Assembly: GCF_030272615.1 (NCBI RefSeq)
Contig: NW_026728926.1
Coordinates: 227,501 to 250,000, forward strand
Origin: Cryptomeria japonica
Lineage: Eukaryota; Streptophyta; Pinopsida; Cupressales; Cupressaceae
Length of the DNA: 22,500 nucleotides
Reading direction: 5' to 3'
The notes under the pieces were generated by a model. That model saw nothing but the letters and a program-made list of their open reading frames with translations. It made no database searches and was not told the origin of the DNA. The position numbers were made by a program, and so were the translations under genes. Shown piece by piece: positions 8,270 through 16,617 of this stretch (position 1 is its first letter; every line of letters starts with the position of its first letter).

Positions 8270-9257
8270 TGCGCACCTCGCTGCCCACCTTGGTGTGCTC
8301 CGAGGTGCCCACCACGGTGCGCAACGCCGGTGCGAACCCGGGAGCGCCCCGATGTGTGCTCCAAGGTGCGGCGTGCACGAAGTCGGACCCCGGTTTGCCC
8401 CGGGTGCGCACCTCGCGTGCACCTTGGTGCGCACACCTTGGCTGGGTTGCGCGGCCTGGTGGGCACCATGGTGCGCACCAAGGAGCGCTCCGAAGTGTGC
8501 TCCAAGGTGCGGCGTGCACGAAGTCGGAGCCCGGTTTGCCCCGGGTACGCACCTCGCGTGCACCTTCGCCGGGGTGGGCACCTCGGCTGGGTTGCGCGCC
8601 CTGGTGCGCACCAAGGAGCGCTCCGAAGTGTGCTCCAAGGTGCGGCGTGCACGAAGTCGGAGCCCGGTTTGCCCCGGGTGCGCACCTTCGCCGCGGTGCG
8701 CACCATGGCGTGCACGAAGTCGGAGCCCGGTTTGCCCCGGGTGCGCACCTCGCGTGCACCTTCGGCGGGGTTGCGCGCCCTGGTGGGCACCATGGTGCGC
8801 ACCAAGGAGCGCTCCGAAGTGTGCTCCAAGGTGCGGCGTGCACGAAGTCGGAGCCCGGTTTGCCCCGGGTGCGCACCTCGCGTGCACCTTCGGCGGGGTT
8901 GCGCGCCCTGGTGGGCACCATGGTGCGCACCAAGGAGCGCTCCGAAGTGTGCTCCAAGGTGCGGCGTGCACGAAGTCGGAGCCCGGTTTGCCCCGGGTGC
9001 GCACCTCGCGTGCACCTTCGCCGCGGTGGGCACCATGGCGTGCACGAAGTCGGAGCCCGGTTTGCCCCGGGTGCGCACCTCGCGTGCACCTTCGCCGGGG
9101 TGGGCACCTCGGCTGGGTTGCGCGCCCTGGTGCGCACCAAGGAGCGCTCCGAAGTGTGCTCCAAGGTGCGGCGTGCACGAAGTCGGAGCCCGGTTTGCCC
9201 CGGGTGCGCACCTCGCGTGCACCTTCGCCAGGGTGGGCACCTCGGTGCGCACACCTT
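8270..9257 (+). repeat. GC-rich tandem modules (copy of 347-1334)
   Basis: Eight cores in the same order as copy A. I noticed one substitution (9095 C against 1172 T). Confidence 0.9.
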
Positions 9258-9309
9258 CTCAATGTTTTCTTGCCTTTTCTGGAAATTGGTGAAGGCAGCG
9301 CATCAAAGG
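9258..9309 (+). repeat. Short variant T-tract module (copy of 1335-1386)
   Basis: Same truncated right half with GGAAATTGGTGAAGGC. Confidence 0.8.
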
Positions 9310-9933
9310 TGCGCACCTCGGTGTGCTCCGAGGTGCGAACCCGAGAGCGCTCCGAGGTGCCCACGAAGTCGAAAGTCGGGTTAATTGCATTGTTTTCCCC
9401 GGGTGCGCTCCGAGGTGCGCAACATCGGCGCGCACCAAGGAGGGCTCCGAAGTGTGCTCCAAGGTGCGCACGATGGCGTGCACCTCTGGTGCGCACGATT
9501 CGGAGCTCGGTTTGACCGGGGTGCGCACACCTTGGCTGGGTTGCGCACCTTTTGTGCGCTCCAAGGTGCGCACGAAGTCGGAGCTCGGTTTGCCCCGGGT
9601 GCGCACCTTCGCCAGGGTGCGCACCTTGATGCGCACGCCTTGGCTGGGCTGCGCACCTTGGTGGGCGCCATGGTGCGCACCTTTCGTGCGCTCCAAGGTG
9701 CGCACGAAGTCGGAGCTCGGTTTGCCCCGGGTGCGCACCTTGGTGGGCGCCATGGTGCACTCCGAGGTGCCCAAGATTGGTGCGCACCAAGGAGCGCTCC
9801 GAAGTGCGCTCCAAGGTGCGCGCGAAGTCGAAAGTTGGGTTAATTGTCCGGTTTGCCTCGGGTGCGCACCTTGCGTGCACCTTCGCCAGGGTGGGCGCCT
9901 TGGTGCGCACACCTTGGCTGGGCTGCGCACACC
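9310..9933 (+). repeat. Diverged GC-rich modules (copy of 1387-2010)
   Basis: Same order of GAAGTCGAAAGT and GGAGCTCGGTTTG variants as in copy A. Confidence 0.82.
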
Positions 9934-10053
9934 TTGGCACCCGCGTTTCCTTCATTTTAAATTTTTTTTTTTTACAATCTCTCAAGTGGGAAATTCTATA
10001 ATCTCAACTTTTTTTGCCTTTTCAGGAAACTTTTGAATGGAGCGCATCATTGG
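9934..10053 (+). repeat. Diverged T-tract module (copy of 2011-2130)
   Basis: Same changed middle and lost stem partner as copy A. Confidence 0.72.
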
Positions 10054-10468
10054 TGCGCTCCGAAGTGTGCTCCAAAGCTCTCTCCAGCTGCGTGCACCTG
10101 CCCCGGCCGCGCACCCGGCCCCGCCCAGCTTCGCTCACCTGTCCCGGGCGTCTGGTGCGGAACCTTAGAGTAAGAAACATCACCGTGCACCTTGGCCAAC
10201 GTGCGCGACTCGACCGAGCGCGCACTGGCCGAGGTGCACACCGATTTCACCTGGGTGCGCGCGCAGCACCTCGGGCGCACCGGGGTGCGCGCACAACGCC
10301 CGGGTTGCACCGTGGCCTGTGTGCTCGGGGCGCCTCGGGTGCGCGCTCGGTGTCGCCCCCGCGCGCGCGGTAGTGCGGGCAGCGCACCCCGGCCCGGCCC
10401 GGCCCCGACGAGAACGCAAACGGGCAAAAGGTTTATTCAAATAGCATTGCGACGCCCGGCGAAAAACT
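10054..10468. other. GC-rich 3' flank of 5S copy B
   Basis: Copy of 2131-2545, with no gene seen. Confidence 0.6.
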
Positions 10469-10474
10469 AAAAAA
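10469..10474 (-). terminator. Pol III T-run terminator of 5S copy B
   Basis: T6 on the minus strand directly after the 5S 3' end, the same as in copy A. Confidence 0.87.
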
Positions 10475-10592
10475 GGGTGCAACACCGGGACTTCCCGGGA
10501 GGTCACCCATCCCAGTACTACTCCGGCCCAAGCGCGCTTAACTGCGGAGTTCTGATGGGATCCGGTGCACTAACGCTGGTATGATCGCACCC
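10474..10592 (-). rRNA. 5S rRNA: 5S ribosomal RNA gene, copy B
   Basis: This is the copy of 2551-2669 at offset 7923, and I see no difference. It starts GGGTGCGATC at 10592 on the minus strand and ends GTTGCACCC plus T. Helix I, box A and box C are intact, so both 5S genes could be functional. It lies 2.7 kb upstream of the first Pol I promoter and points away from it. A second intact 5S within one 35S spacer follows directly from the long-unit duplication. The alternative, that the duplication is an assembly artefact, would remove this copy. Confidence 0.96.
10499..10543 (-). promoter_or_regulatory. 5S internal control region, copy B
   Basis: Box A spans 10543-10529 and box C 10513-10499 on the minus strand, identical to copy A. 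Confidence 0.84.
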
Positions 10593-10988
10593 GTTATGAG
10601 CTTGTCGCAGTGTGTACTTAGCAAACCGCGACCCACGTGCGAATCCACCCCGGCCACCCACCCCCGTCGAGGTGCACACCCTCCCTCGCGAAGTGCGCCC
10701 CGTTCGCCAAGTGTGAGCCCTGCCCGGGTGCGCGCACCTTGCTAGGGCGTCGGGTGTGCACCCGGCCCGGCCTACGTGCGTGCACCTGGAGGGGGCGTCG
10801 TGTGCGTGCAGTGTCCCGTCTGCAACGCGGTGCCCACACACCACCTCGGGCGCAACGACCTGCGCTCACATGTGGGCCGAGTGCACCTTGGTGCATGTTC
10901 GGGGCGCCTCGGGTGCACGCTCGATCTTGCCCCGGTGCACCAAGGCGCTCGGTTTGCCCCGGGTGCGCACTTGGTGCAAGGTGGGCAC
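10593..10988. other. GC-rich 5' flank of 5S copy B
   Basis: Copy of 2670-3065, with no gene seen. Confidence 0.6.
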
Positions 10989-11383
10989 CCAAAATAGGGA
11001 TCAAGCACCAAAACACAAGTTTCGGGATGCAAAATGGGACCCAAGGACCACAAATGCGTTCCAAGACCCATGATGGGTCCACGAGAACAAAAATGTGTTC
11101 CGAGACTTAATAAACAAATATTGGGTTTTAGGAGAAGAAACATGCTCTGATGCCCAAAACGAGAATCGACCCCGAAAAGGCCACAGGCCAAAAGTGGGAT
11201 GCGAGACAAAAAAAAATGGGACCCGAGGACCAAAATTGGGTTCCCAGGTCGAAGACAGGGCAACCGGACAAGAAACGACCTCTAAGGCTCGAAATGAGTC
11301 CCGACGACTAAAACTTGACAAGAAGCACCCATCAGGCACCCAACTCGACACCCATGGGATGCCGACCCACCCGGGCTTCCACC
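10989..11383 (+). repeat. A-rich degenerate array (copy of 3066-3460)
   Basis: Same irregular AAAATGGGACC-type recurrence as copy A. Confidence 0.6.
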
Positions 11384-13037
11384 TAGCACACCTTGGCACC
11401 CACCCACCCTCGCACCCAACCTCGCACCCAACTTAGCACCTTTGAACCCACATTGGCACTCACCCTGACCCTGGCACCTTGGAACCCACATTGGCACTCA
11501 CCTTGACCCTGGCACCCACCTTTGCACTCACCTTGGGACCCACCCTGGCTCCCACCTCGGCACCCACCCAGACACCCACCTTGGTTCCTTGGCACCCACC
11601 TTGGATCCTTGGCACCCACCCCGACACCCACCTTGGCACGCAACTTGGCTACTTGCCACCCACCTTGGCTCCTTGACGCCCACCCCGACAACCACCCCGT
11701 GACCTACCCTGGCTAGGGTTGGTGCACACCCACCCTGGTGCCCACCTTGGCACCCACCCTATGACCCACCTTGGCACGCACCTTAGTACCCACCCCGTTA
11801 CCCACCCTAGGACCCACCCCGTGACCCACCTTGGCCAGGGTGGGTGCACCCACCCTGGTGCCCACCTTGGCACCCACCCATCCTAGCACCCAGCCTGTGA
11901 CCGGGCTTGGAACCCAACCTTGCACCCGCACCCGTCTTGGCCAGTGTGGGTGCGCACCCATCCTGGCACCCACGTTGTGACACACCCTTTAACCCACGCA
12001 CCCTAGCACCCACGTTGGCACCCACCTTGGAACCCAACCTAGCAACTTGGCACCCACCCCGTGACCCACCTTGGCATCCACCATAGCAGTCGCCGACTTG
12101 GCACCCACCTCGGCACCCACCTTGACACTTGTGGACCCACCTTGCCACTCACCCTAGCATCGACCCATCCTAGCACCCACCCTGGCACCTTTGCACCCTA
12201 GCACTCACCCATCCTAGCACCTAACCTGTGACCCACCTTGACACTCACCCTCGCACCCACCTTGGAACCCAACCTAGCACCCACCCACCCTGACACCAAC
12301 CCTAGCACCTACCCACCCTTGCACCCACCCTGTGACCCATCTTGGCACCCACCCATCCTACCACTCAACCTATCACCCACCTTCTCACCCACCTTGGCAT
12401 CCACCTTAGCACCCACCCACACTGGCACCTTGGCACCCACCTCGGGCAAGGTGGGTGCACACCCACCCTGGCACCCAATTTAGAACCCACCGAGCATGTT
12501 ACCCACCTTGGCACCCACATTGCAGCCCACCCTAGTACCCACCCTATGACCCACATTGGCATCCACACCCTAGCACCCAGGCACCTCGACACCCGCCTTG
12601 ACACCCACCCTAGCACTGAACCTGTGACCCACCTTGGAACTCACCCTAGAACCCACCCACCCTGTGAACCACCTTGGCATCCACCTTAGCACCCACCCAC
12701 CTTGGCACCCACTCTAGCACTCACCCATCCTAACACCCAACTTGTTACCCACCTTGGCACCCGCCCTCGCGTCCACCTTGAAACCCACCCTAGCACCCAC
12801 CCACGCAGGAGCCCACCTTGGCACCCAACCTAACACCCACGCATCCTGGCACCCAACTTGTGACCCACCTTGGAACCCACCCTAGTACCCACCTTTGAAC
12901 CCACTATATCACCAACCCACCTTGGCACCCACCCTATGACCCTCTTTGGAATCCACCCTAGCACGCACCCACCCTGGCACCCACCATGGAGCGCACCCTA
13001 GCACCCACCCACCTCGGCACGCACCTCAACACCCACC
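11384..13037 (+). repeat. CACCC minisatellite, long version
   Basis: About 1.65 kb of degenerate CACCCACCTTGGCACC and CACCCTAGCACC words with no strict period. The plus strand is strongly C-rich and the minus strand carries many GGGTGGG runs. Two short GC-module fragments (GGCCAGGGTGGGTGC near 11834 and GGCCAGTGTGGGTGCGC near 11939) and GGGCAAGGTGGGTGC near 12443 interrupt it. No gene is seen. Confidence 0.9.
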
Positions 13038-13230
13038 TTGGTGTGCGCACTGCGCCAACCTCTCAAAGACCCTATGTGGTGCGCTCCAAAGTGTACACCT
13101 TTGGTGCGCTCCAAGGTGCGCACCTTTGGTGCACACCGAGGTGCACACCAAAGTGTGCACCGAGGTGAGCACCAAAGTGCACTCCAGGGTGCACACCAAG
13201 GCGTGCACCTTTGGTGCGGTCAATGCAAAC
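13038..13230 (+). repeat. Promoter-less unit start and degenerate GTGCACACC array
   Basis: 13038-13075 (GTGTGCGCACTGCGCCAACC then TCAAAGACCCT) matches the segment found downstream of every class I promoter, but no promoter precedes it, so the array begins with a truncated unit. Then come about ten variants of GTGCRCACC joined by AAAGT or AAGGT to 13220, ending in GCGGTCAATGCAAACGAATTC. Confidence 0.75.
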
Positions 13231-13302
13231 GAATTCGGAAGTTGGGGTCGATGTCCTAATCGCTGCTGCAGACTACACGTATGAGAATCGGACAAATAGC
13301 TT

Positions 13303-13313
13303 TATATAGGGGA
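13303..13313 (+). promoter_or_regulatory. Pol I spacer promoter 1, class I
   Basis: TATATAGGGGA matches the plant Pol I initiation consensus TATATA(A/G)GGGG. It is preceded by GAATCGGACAAATAGCTT; this copy has one extra T in the GCTTTATATA spacer. Confidence 0.85.
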
Positions 13314-13342
13314 GGTGTTGCGTTTGATGGGTCGACTCCCCT

Positions 13343-13364
13343 GGTTGTGTGCACTGCACCAACT
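13343..13364 (+). promoter_or_regulatory. Class I downstream hairpin, unit 1
   Basis: GGTTG/CAACT arms plus an inner GTGC/GCAC stem, loop ACT, bulged T. It starts 35 nt after the A of TAGGGG. The inner stem differs from the other units' GCGC/GCGC by a paired change. Confidence 0.7.
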
Positions 13365-13459
13365 TCAAAGACCCTGTCTTGTTTAAGAAGTCAAAAGTTG
13401 GGGTGGATGTCCTAATCATTGCTGCAGTCTACGCATGTATGAGAATCAGACAAATAGCT

Positions 13460-13470
13460 TATATAGGGGA
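13460..13470 (+). promoter_or_regulatory. Pol I spacer promoter 2, class I
   Basis: TATATAGGGGA with the conserved AGACAAATAGCT upstream. The 35-nt spacing to its hairpin (13500-13521) is kept. Confidence 0.85.
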
Positions 13471-13679
13471 GGTGTTGCATTCGGTGGGTTGACTCCCCTG
13501 GTTGTGCGCACTGCGCCAACCTCAAAGACCCCGCATAGCAGAAGAAGTCGGAAGTCGGATTTTGGTGAGCACCAAGGCGTGCACCTTTGGTGCGGTCAAC
13601 GCAGACGAATTCAGAAGTTGGGGTGGATGTCCTAATCGTTGTTGCAGGCTACACATGTATGAGAATCAGACAAATAGCT

Positions 13680-13690
13680 TATATAGGGGA
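13680..13690 (+). promoter_or_regulatory. Pol I spacer promoter 3, class I
   Basis: TATATAGGGGA, 220 bp after promoter 2. The downstream hairpin (13720-13741) has one mismatch at the loop-closing pair. Confidence 0.85.
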
Positions 13691-13836
13691 GGTGTTGGGT
13701 TTGATGGGTCAACTCCCTTGGTTGTGCGCATTACGCCAACCTCAAAGACCTTGTTTTCGTTAAGAAGTCAAAAGTTGGGGTCAATGTCCTAATGGCTCCT
13801 GCAGGCTACACATGTATGAGAATCGGACAAATAGCT

Positions 13837-13847
13837 TATATAGGGGA
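13837..13847 (+). promoter_or_regulatory. Pol I spacer promoter 4, class I
   Basis: TATATAGGGGA, 157 bp after promoter 3. The hairpin (13877-13898) is weakened at two pairs. Confidence 0.85.
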
Positions 13848-13993
13848 GGTGTTGGGTTTGATGGGTCGACTCCCCTGGTTGTGCGCATTACGTCAACCTC
13901 AAAGACCTTGTTTTCGTTAAGAAGTCAAAAGTTGGGGTCGATGTCCTAATTGCTCCTGTAGACTACACATGTATGAGAATCAGACAAATAGCT

Positions 13994-14004
13994 TATATAG
14001 GGGA
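13994..14004 (+). promoter_or_regulatory. Pol I spacer promoter 5, class I
   Basis: TATATAGGGGA, 157 bp after promoter 4. The downstream hairpin (14034-14055) has four mismatches and is probably lost in this unit. Confidence 0.85.
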
Positions 14005-14150
14005 GGTGTTGGGTTTGATGGGTTGACTCCCCTAGTTGTTCGCATTACACCAACCTCAAAGACCTTGTTTTCGTTTAGAAGCCGAAAGTTGGGGTCGATG
14101 TCCTAATTGCTCCTGCAGGCTACGCATGTATGAGAATCAGACAAATAGCT

Positions 14151-14161
14151 TATATAGGGGA
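14151..14161 (+). promoter_or_regulatory. Pol I spacer promoter 6, class I
   Basis: TATATAGGGGA, 157 bp after promoter 5. The hairpin at 14191-14212 is intact (GGTTG/CAACC plus GCGC/GCGC). Confidence 0.85.
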
Positions 14162-14291
14162 GGTGTTGGGTTTGATGGGTCGACTCCCCTGGTTGTGCGC
14201 ATTGCGCCAACCTCAAAGACCCTGCATTGCGGATGAAGTCGAAAGTCAGAGTTTGGTGTGCTACAAGGTGTGGTCGAAGGTGCTCACCTAG

Positions 14292-14935
14292 GTGTGCACC
14301 TTTGGAGCACAGGAAAAGTGCCCTCCAAAAGTGCGCACCTTTGGAGTGCACAAAAGTGCCCTCCAAAAGTGCGCACCTTTGGAGCGCAGAAAAGTGCCCT
14401 CCAAAAAGTGCCCTCCAAAAGTGCGCACCTTTGGAGCGCAGAAAAGTGCCCTCCAAAAAGTGCCCTCCAAAAGTGCGCACCTTTGGAGCGCAGAAAAGTG
14501 CCCTCCAAAAAGTGCCCTCCAAAAGTGCGCACCTTTGGAGCGCAGAAAAGTGCCCTCCAAAAGTGCGCACCTTTGGAGCGCAGAAAAGTGCCCTCCAAAA
14601 AGTGCCCTCCAAAAGTGCGCACCTTTGGAGCGCAGAAAAGTGCCCTCCAAAAAGTGCCCTCCAAAAGTGCGCACCTTTGGAGCGCAGAAAAGTGCCCTCC
14701 AAAAAGTGCCCTCCAAAAGTGCGCACCTTTGGAGCGCAGAAAAGTGCCCTCCAAAAAGTGCCCTCCAAAAGTGCGCACCTTTGGAGCGCAGAAAAGTGCC
14801 CTCCAAAAAGTGCCCTCCAAAAGTGCGCACCTTTGGAGCGCAGAAAAGTGCCCTCCAAAAGTGCGCACCTTTGGAGCGCACAAAAGTGCCCTCCAAAAGT
14901 GCGCACTTTTGGTGCGCACCAAGGCGCTGGTTCGG
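14292..14935 (+). repeat. 38/52-bp minisatellite between promoter clusters
   Basis: GTGCGCACCTTTGGAG-type units with AAAAGTGCCCTCC spacers. Unit starts lie at 14331, 14369, 14421, 14473, 14525, 14563, 14615, 14667, 14719, 14771, 14823, 14861 and 14899, so spacings are only 38 or 52 bp. The 52-bp form is the 38-bp form with a tandem duplication of 14 bp (AGTGCCCTCCAAAA). It is nearly stop-free in several frames on both strands (up to 342 codons), which is a repeat artefact. Confidence 0.94.
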
Positions 14936-15019
14936 TCGTTGCAGGCGAGTTCGGAAGTTGGGGTCGATGTCCTGAGCGGAGGTGCAAACTACACAGGTGT
15001 CGGAATCGGACAAATAGCT

Positions 15020-15030
15020 TATATAGGGGA
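15020..15030 (+). promoter_or_regulatory. Pol I spacer promoter 7, class I
   Basis: TATATAGGGGA, 869 bp after promoter 6 because the minisatellite lies between. The hairpin at 15060-15081 is intact, with an AGGTTG/CAACCT outer stem. Confidence 0.86.
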
Positions 15031-15330
15031 GGTGTATGCTTCGATGGGTCGACTCCCCAGGTTGAGCGCACCGCGCCAACCTCAAAGACCCTACGGTATG
15101 GATGAAGTCGGAAGTTGGGTCCGATGACCAATTCGATTAGTAGGTATGCTCATGAGGTCGGAATTTGGGTCCGATGACCTGCCATGTGCAGGAAGGCGAA
15201 TGTTGACACTGTGCGTTGCAAGGTGCACACCAAGGCGCTGGTGCGGTCTTTTTAGTCGAGTTCGGAAGTTGGGGTCGATGTCCTGATCGGAGGTGCAAGC
15301 TACACAGGTGTGGGAATCGGACAAATAGCT

Positions 15331-15341
15331 TATATAGGGGA
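15331..15341 (+). promoter_or_regulatory. Pol I spacer promoter 8, class I
   Basis: TATATAGGGGA, 311 bp after promoter 7. The hairpin at 15371-15392 is intact. Confidence 0.86.
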
Positions 15342-15641
15342 GGTGTATGCTTCGTTGGGTCGACTCCCCGGGTTGAGCGCACCGCGCCAACCTCAAAGAC
15401 CCTACGGTATGGATGAAGTCGGAAGTTGGGTCCGATGACCGATTCGATATGTAGGCATACTCGCGAGGTCGGAATTTGGGTCCGATGACCTGCCACGTGC
15501 AGGAAGGCGAATGTTGGCACTGTGCGTTGCAAGGTGCGCACCAAGGCGCTGGTTCGGTCGTTGGAGGCGAGTTCGGAAGTTGGGGTCGATGTCTTGATCG
15601 GAGGTGCAAACTACACAGGTGTGGGAATCGGACAAATAGCT

Positions 15642-15652
15642 TATATAGGGGA
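15642..15652 (+). promoter_or_regulatory. Pol I spacer promoter 9, class I
   Basis: TATATAGGGGA, 311 bp after promoter 8. The hairpin at 15682-15703 is intact. Confidence 0.86.
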
Positions 15653-15952
15653 GGTGTATGCTTCGTTGGGTCGACTCCCCGGGTTGAGCGCACCGCGCCA
15701 ACCTCAAAGACCCTACGGTATGGATGAAGTCGGAAGTTGGGTCCGATGACCGATTCGATATGTAGGCATACTCGCGAGGTCGGAATTTGGGTCCGATGAC
15801 CTGCCATGTGCAGGAAGGCGAATGTTGGGACTGTGCGTCGCAAGGTGCGCACCAAGGCGCTGGTGCCGTCGTTGCAGTCGAGTTCGGAAGTTGGGGTCGA
15901 TGTCCTGGTCAGAGGTGCAAACTACACAGGTGTGGGAATCGGACAAATAGCT

Positions 15953-15963
15953 TATATAGGGGA
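15953..15963 (+). promoter_or_regulatory. Pol I spacer promoter 10, class I
   Basis: TATATAGGGGA, 311 bp after promoter 9, and the last with the AAATAGCT flank. Confidence 0.86.
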
Positions 15964-15992
15964 GGTGTATGCTTCGATGGGTCGACTCCCTG

Positions 15993-16014
15993 GGTTGAGC
16001 GCACCGCGCCAACC
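15993..16014 (+). promoter_or_regulatory. Class I downstream hairpin, unit 10
   Basis: GGTTG pairs with CAACC and GCGC with GCGC around an ACC loop, with a single bulged A. It starts 35 nt after the A of TAGGGG, exactly as in unit 1 despite different unit lengths. Confidence 0.7.
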
Positions 16015-16053
16015 TCAAAGACCCTACAGTATGGATGAAGTCGGAAGTTGGGT

Positions 16054-16380
16054 CCGATGACCGATTCGATACGTAGGCATATTGGCGAGGTCTGAATTTG
16101 TGTCCGATGACCTGCCATGCGCAGGAAGGCGGAATTTGGGTCCGATGACCGAGTTGATGGCGTGCCATGCGCAGAAAGGCGGAATTTGGGTCCGATGACC
16201 GAGTTGATGTTGATGGCCCGCCATGCACAGGAAGGCGGAATTTGGGTCCGATGACCGATTTGAAGGCGTGCCATACGCAAAAAGGCGGAGTTTGGGTCCG
16301 ATGACCGAGTTGATATTGATGGCCCGCCATGCGCAGGAAGGCGGAATTTGGGTCCGATGACCTGACATACGCATGGAGTC
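16054..16380 (+). repeat. 50/56-bp TTTGGGTCCGATGACC subrepeats
   Basis: TCCGATGACC recurs at 16053, 16103, 16141, 16191, 16247, 16297 and 16353 (spacings 50, 38, 50, 56, 50, 56). Each unit holds GGCGGAATTTGGGTCCGATG and GCC(A)-GCCATGCGCAG words. It appears to be an expansion of the tail of the 311-bp unit. Confidence 0.86.
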
Positions 16381-16497
16381 CGACTCGGGGGCCGATGTTC
16401 GATTCGATGACTTGCATTGTGGGTAAAGTCGGAAGTTGTGGTCTTTGACCCGATTCGATGACCAGACTTCGGCTGCTTGAGAATCGGACAAATAACT

Positions 16498-16508
16498 TAT
16501 ATAGGGGA
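16498..16508 (+). promoter_or_regulatory. Pol I promoter 11, class II
   Basis: TATATAGGGGA with flank GAGAATCGGACAAATAACT (AACT instead of AGCT). It lies 545 bp after promoter 10. Confidence 0.85.
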
Positions 16509-16547
16509 GGTAGTGTTCTCGAGCATCCTCCCCCCGTGCCCGTTTAT

Positions 16548-16617
16548 GTCGATTGATGCTGGTGCTCGACTGGTTGGAGCGCTCGGATGCAAAAATCTTG
16601 CACCAGGATTTATCGAT
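16548..16617 (+). promoter_or_regulatory. Class II downstream hairpin, unit 1
   Basis: Arms 16548-16565 and 16600-16617 pair at 15 of 18 positions counting one G-T, with a 34-nt loop containing CGCTCGGAT. It starts about 45 nt after the initiation motif. Confidence 0.65.

Larger units (their letters stand above)
7924..11847 (+). repeat. Long IGS repeat unit, copy B (partial, 3924 bp)
   Basis: This is the second copy of the long unit. It matches 1-3924 up to GCCAGGGTGGGTGC and then diverges: copy A passes into T-tract/GC modules at 3925, while copy B stays in the CACCC minisatellite from 11848. The breakpoint lies in GCCAGGGTGGGTGC, a sequence close to the GCCAGGGTGGGCACC found throughout the GC-rich modules, as expected for unequal crossing-over at short homology. 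Confidence 0.93.
13231..14245 (+). repeat. Class I promoter units, about 157 bp, six copies
   Basis: The start motifs are 157, 220, 157, 157 and 157 bp apart. Each unit has a conserved upstream block (GAAGTTGGGGTCGATGTCC, then GTATGAGAATCGGACAAATAG), the start motif, GGGTCGACTCCCC, a hairpin and AACCTCAAAGACC. The 220-bp unit carries an extra 63 bp (GTGAGCACCAAGGCGTGCACC onward, about 13565-13620) that also occurs before the first unit. Confidence 0.9.
14936..16050 (+). repeat. Class I promoter units, 311 bp, four copies
   Basis: The start motifs at 15020, 15331, 15642 and 15953 are exactly 311 bp apart. Each unit has GTGCGCACCAAGGCGCTGGT, GAGTTCGGAAGTTGGGGTCG, the promoter, a hairpin, AACCTCAAAGACCCTACGG, and two GGAA(G/T)TTGGGTCCGATGACC blocks. 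They are longer than the 157-bp units by the GTCCGATGACC part, but the promoter cores are the same class. Confidence 0.92.

Noticed and set aside
13320-13345. GGGTCGACTCCCC after class I promoters as a Sal-box-like Pol I terminator
   Set aside because: It shares only the GTCGAC core with the mammalian Sal box, lies within 35 nt of the start motif, and plant terminators are not known to use this sequence.
14103-15131. Open frames of up to 342 codons in the 38/52-bp minisatellite
   Set aside because: Open in several frames on both strands because the repeat lacks stops. Unit lengths of 38 and 52 are not multiples of three.
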